Of a stretch of DNA of 15,124 bases, positions 13,794 through 15,124 are shown in pieces (position 1 is the first letter of the stretch; each line of letters begins with the position of its first letter). The position numbers and the translations under genes were made by a program. The notes beneath the pieces were generated by a model that was not told the origin of the DNA, made no database searches, and worked only from the letters and a program-made list of their open reading frames with translations. The stretch is from Bacteroidales bacterium UBA6408 (GTDB taxonomy: Bacteria; Bacteroidota; Bacteroidia; Bacteroidales; UBA932): the NCBI GenBank assembly GCA_002439805.1, contig DJPQ01000001.1, positions 1-15,124 on the forward strand, read 5' to 3'.

Positions 13794-14370
13794 GCTGAAA
13801 TATATAGTTAATGGTCTCGTCAAGGAGAACCCTACATTCGTGCTCCTTCTCGGAATGTGCCCGACGCTGGCGACGACCACCTCTGCAATCAACGGAATGA
13901 GCATGGGACTTGCCACGATGTTCGTTCTCATACTTTCCAACATGGCGATTTCCGCCGTTGCCCGCTTCATTCCGGACAAGGTGCGCATCCCGTCATACAT
14001 CGTCATCATCGCGACGTTCGTGACCCTGCTCCAGTTCCTGATGCAGGCCTATGTCCCCGCAATCTATGAGACCCTCGGGCTGTTCATCCCGCTCATCGTG
14101 GTGAACTGCATCGTTCTCGGACGTGCCGAGGCCTTCGCCAACAAGCACAATGTGGCCGAGTCCGCCTGTGACGGAATAGGCATCGGCCTCGGATTCACCG
14201 TAGCGCTCACCATCCTCGGGCTCATCCGCGAGATTCTCGGGAACGGTTCCGCATTCGGCTGGAAGTTCATTCCGGGCGACGGCATCCTCGTCTTCGTCCT
14301 GGCTCCGGGAGCGTTCATGGTGCTGGGCTATCTCATCGTGCTTTTCAGAAAACTCACCGCTAAAAAATAG
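13786..14370 (+). CDS. rnfE: Rnf complex subunit E, integral membrane protein
   Basis: Integral membrane subunit of the RnfA/RnfE (NqrD/NqrE) family with about six membrane helices. With RnfA it forms a pseudo-symmetric pair that holds an intramembrane Fe-S centre. The expected cysteines are C25 in LGMCPTLA and C108 in VVNCIVLG. ATG 13786 is chosen because GGAGGA (13773-13778) lies seven bases upstream and the protein then starts MSKLKYIVNGLVKENPTF, as homologues do. An in-frame ATG at 13771 would add MEERK. The chosen start overlaps the rnfG end by eight bases, which implies translational coupling. It is 194 aa long, normal for the family. Confidence 0.95.
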   Translation: MSKLKYIVNGLVKENPTFVLLLGMCPTLATTTSAINGMSMGLATMFVLILSNMAISAVARFIPDKVRIPSYIVIIATFVTLLQFLMQAYVPAIYETLGLFIPLIVVNCIVLGRAEAFANKHNVAESACDGIGIGLGFTVALTILGLIREILGNGSAFGWKFIPGDGILVFVLAPGAFMVLGYLIVLFRKLTAKK

Positions 14371-14384
14371 GGGAGAACGTAATT

Positions 14385-14984
14385 ATGGAATATTTAATCA
14401 TCATCATATCCGCGATATTCGTCAATAATATCCTGCTTTCGCAGTTCCTCGGAATCTGCCCCTTCCTCGGAGTCTCCAACAAGCTCTCGACGGCGGTGGG
14501 AATGTCCGGCGCGGTCTGCTTCGTGATTACCCTCTCGACGCTCGTGACCTATCTTCTTCAGGTCTATGTGCTTGCGCCGCTCCACATCGAGTTCCTTCAG
14601 ACCATCGCGTTCATTCTCGTGATTGCGGCGCTCGTGCAGATGGTCGAGATCGTGCTCAAGAAGGTGAGCCCGTCGCTCTACTCCGCTCTCGGAATTTTCC
14701 TTCCGCTCATCACGACCAACTGCGCCGTCCTCGGCGTCGCCCTGATCGTGGTCACCAAGGAGTTCACTTTCGGCGGCGAACCTCATATGCTGAACCTCGC
14801 GGAATCTCTCGTCTATGCATTCTCGACGTCTCTCGGCTACGGCCTCGCGATGATTCTCTTCGCCGGCATCCGCGAGAATCTCGCGCTGAATGATGTGCCG
14901 AAATCTTTCCGGGGCATCCCGATTGCGCTCATCACGGCCAGTATTATGGCGATGGCGTTTATGGGCTTTTCAGGATTGGTGTAA
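14385..14984 (+). CDS. rnfA: Rnf complex subunit A, integral membrane protein
   Basis: Integral membrane partner and paralogue of RnfE, with about six membrane helices and 199 residues. Cluster cysteines are C25 in LGICPFLGVSNK and C113 in TTNCAVLG, placed as in the Na+-NQR subunit NqrE. A typical RnfA ending is visible (AGIRENLALNDVPKSFRGIP). GGGGAG sits just after the rnfE stop, 14 bases before this gene, and serves as the Shine-Dalgarno sequence. It is the last gene of the cluster and is followed at once by a large inverted repeat. Confidence 0.96.
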   Translation: MEYLIIIISAIFVNNILLSQFLGICPFLGVSNKLSTAVGMSGAVCFVITLSTLVTYLLQVYVLAPLHIEFLQTIAFILVIAALVQMVEIVLKKVSPSLYSALGIFLPLITTNCAVLGVALIVVTKEFTFGGEPHMLNLAESLVYAFSTSLGYGLAMILFAGIRENLALNDVPKSFRGIPIALITASIMAMAFMGFSGLV

Positions 14985-15099
14985 AAGGCGAAGAAAAAGC
15001 GTTCTGCTTCGTTGCACGGTTTGCCAAAATCCTCACAACCATAAGGTTGCTGCGGTATTTGGCTTCACCGTGCGCCTTGCATCCCATCTTTTTCTTCAT
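14959..15099 (-). CDS. Short ORF read from the inverted repeat (doubtful)
   Basis: On the minus strand ATG 15099 opens a 46-residue ORF starting MKKKMGCKAHGEAKYRSN and ending at TAA 14959-14961, inside the 3' end of rnfA. It is basic and has no recognised domain or convincing ribosome site (AAAGG abuts the ATG). Because it coincides almost exactly with the inverted repeat, it is more likely an accidental reading of a repeat element than a protein gene. Confidence 0.2.
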   Translation of the reverse strand: MKKKMGCKAHGEAKYRSNLMVVRILANRATKQNAFSSPFTPILKSP

Positions 15100-15103
15100 C
15101 CTT
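14985..15103. repeat. Long nested inverted repeat after rnfA
   Basis: The ~119 bases after the rnfA stop fold on themselves in layers. AAGG (14985-14988) pairs with CCTT (15100-15103). GAAGAAAAAG (14990-14999) pairs with CTTTTTCTTC (15088-15097). GCACGG (15014-15019) pairs with CCGTGC (15068-15073). GCCAAA (15023-15028) pairs with TTTGGC (15058-15063). A tip stem CAACC/GGTTG (15036-15040, 15045-15049) closes an ATAA loop. The 3' arm is T-rich, so it may end the rnf transcript. Its size and layered form also fit a dispersed repeat or a structured RNA. No known RNA family is recognised. Confidence 0.7.
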
Positions 15104-15124
15104 TTACTCTCAGGTTCGCTCCCG

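Noticed and set aside
14985..15103. Inverted repeat after rnfA as an integron attC site or CRISPR
   Set aside because: No GTTRRRY/RYYYAAC core sites at the ends, no integrase, and no repeated spacers.

Overview
The window reads as a stretch of a GC-rich Bacteroidota chromosome, most likely order Bacteroidales. Three things point there. Several AT-rich spots match the Bacteroidota -7 promoter element TAnnTTTG. The gene order alaS / M23 peptidase / MerR / Nif3-like / zinc-ribbon protein / dnaB is typical of that phylum. The Rnf cluster runs rseC-rnfB-C-D-G-E-A, an order known from Bacteroidota. Genus cannot be read from the sequence. Nothing suggests a plasmid, prophage, insertion sequence, CRISPR array, tRNA or rRNA gene. 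This is core chromosome packed with genes, and no gene-free stretch exceeds about 140 bases.

Layout. Bases 1-2459 (minus strand) hold most of alaS, cut off at its 3' end by the window edge. A 139-base divergent spacer carries back-to-back Bacteroidota-type -7 elements. From 2599 everything is on the plus strand. First come two tandem, diverged copies of a membrane-anchored LytM/M23 peptidase gene (2599-3609, 3660-4610). A single copy of a REP-like palindromic element follows (4612-4642). Then come a small MerR-type regulator (4669-4986), a compact Nif3-like metal protein (5057-5875), a coiled-coil C4 zinc-ribbon protein (5881-6699), the replicative helicase dnaB (6726-8309) and an exported DUF3108 protein that appears to start with TTG (8367-9320).

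From 9349 to 14984 lies a complete Rnf cluster: an RseC-like membrane Fe-S protein followed by rnfB, rnfC, rnfD, rnfG, rnfE and rnfA. Rnf is a membrane complex that couples electron transfer between reduced ferredoxin and NAD+ to ion pumping. RnfC carries the nucleotide/flavin site and two [4Fe-4S] clusters. RnfB is the ferredoxin-side Fe-S subunit. RnfD and RnfG carry covalently bound FMN. RnfA and RnfE are paralogous membrane subunits that share an intramembrane Fe-S centre. All key residues expected for these cofactors are present, although the RnfD flavinylation motif is altered (SGPT instead of SGAT).

The window does not contain an obviously new enzymatic system. The most interesting signals are regulatory or structural: (i) a promoter-like pair plus a perfect 14-bp palindrome at the predicted start site, buried in unusually AT-rich codons of rseC and positioned to drive rnf; (ii) a long nested inverted repeat immediately after rnfA that also reads as a 46-codon ORF on the opposite strand and may be a dispersed repeat; (iii) a 16-codon leader ORF with a strong Shine-Dalgarno sequence whose stop overlaps the start of the second peptidase gene; (iv) promoters that overlap coding sequence or sit almost on the start codon.
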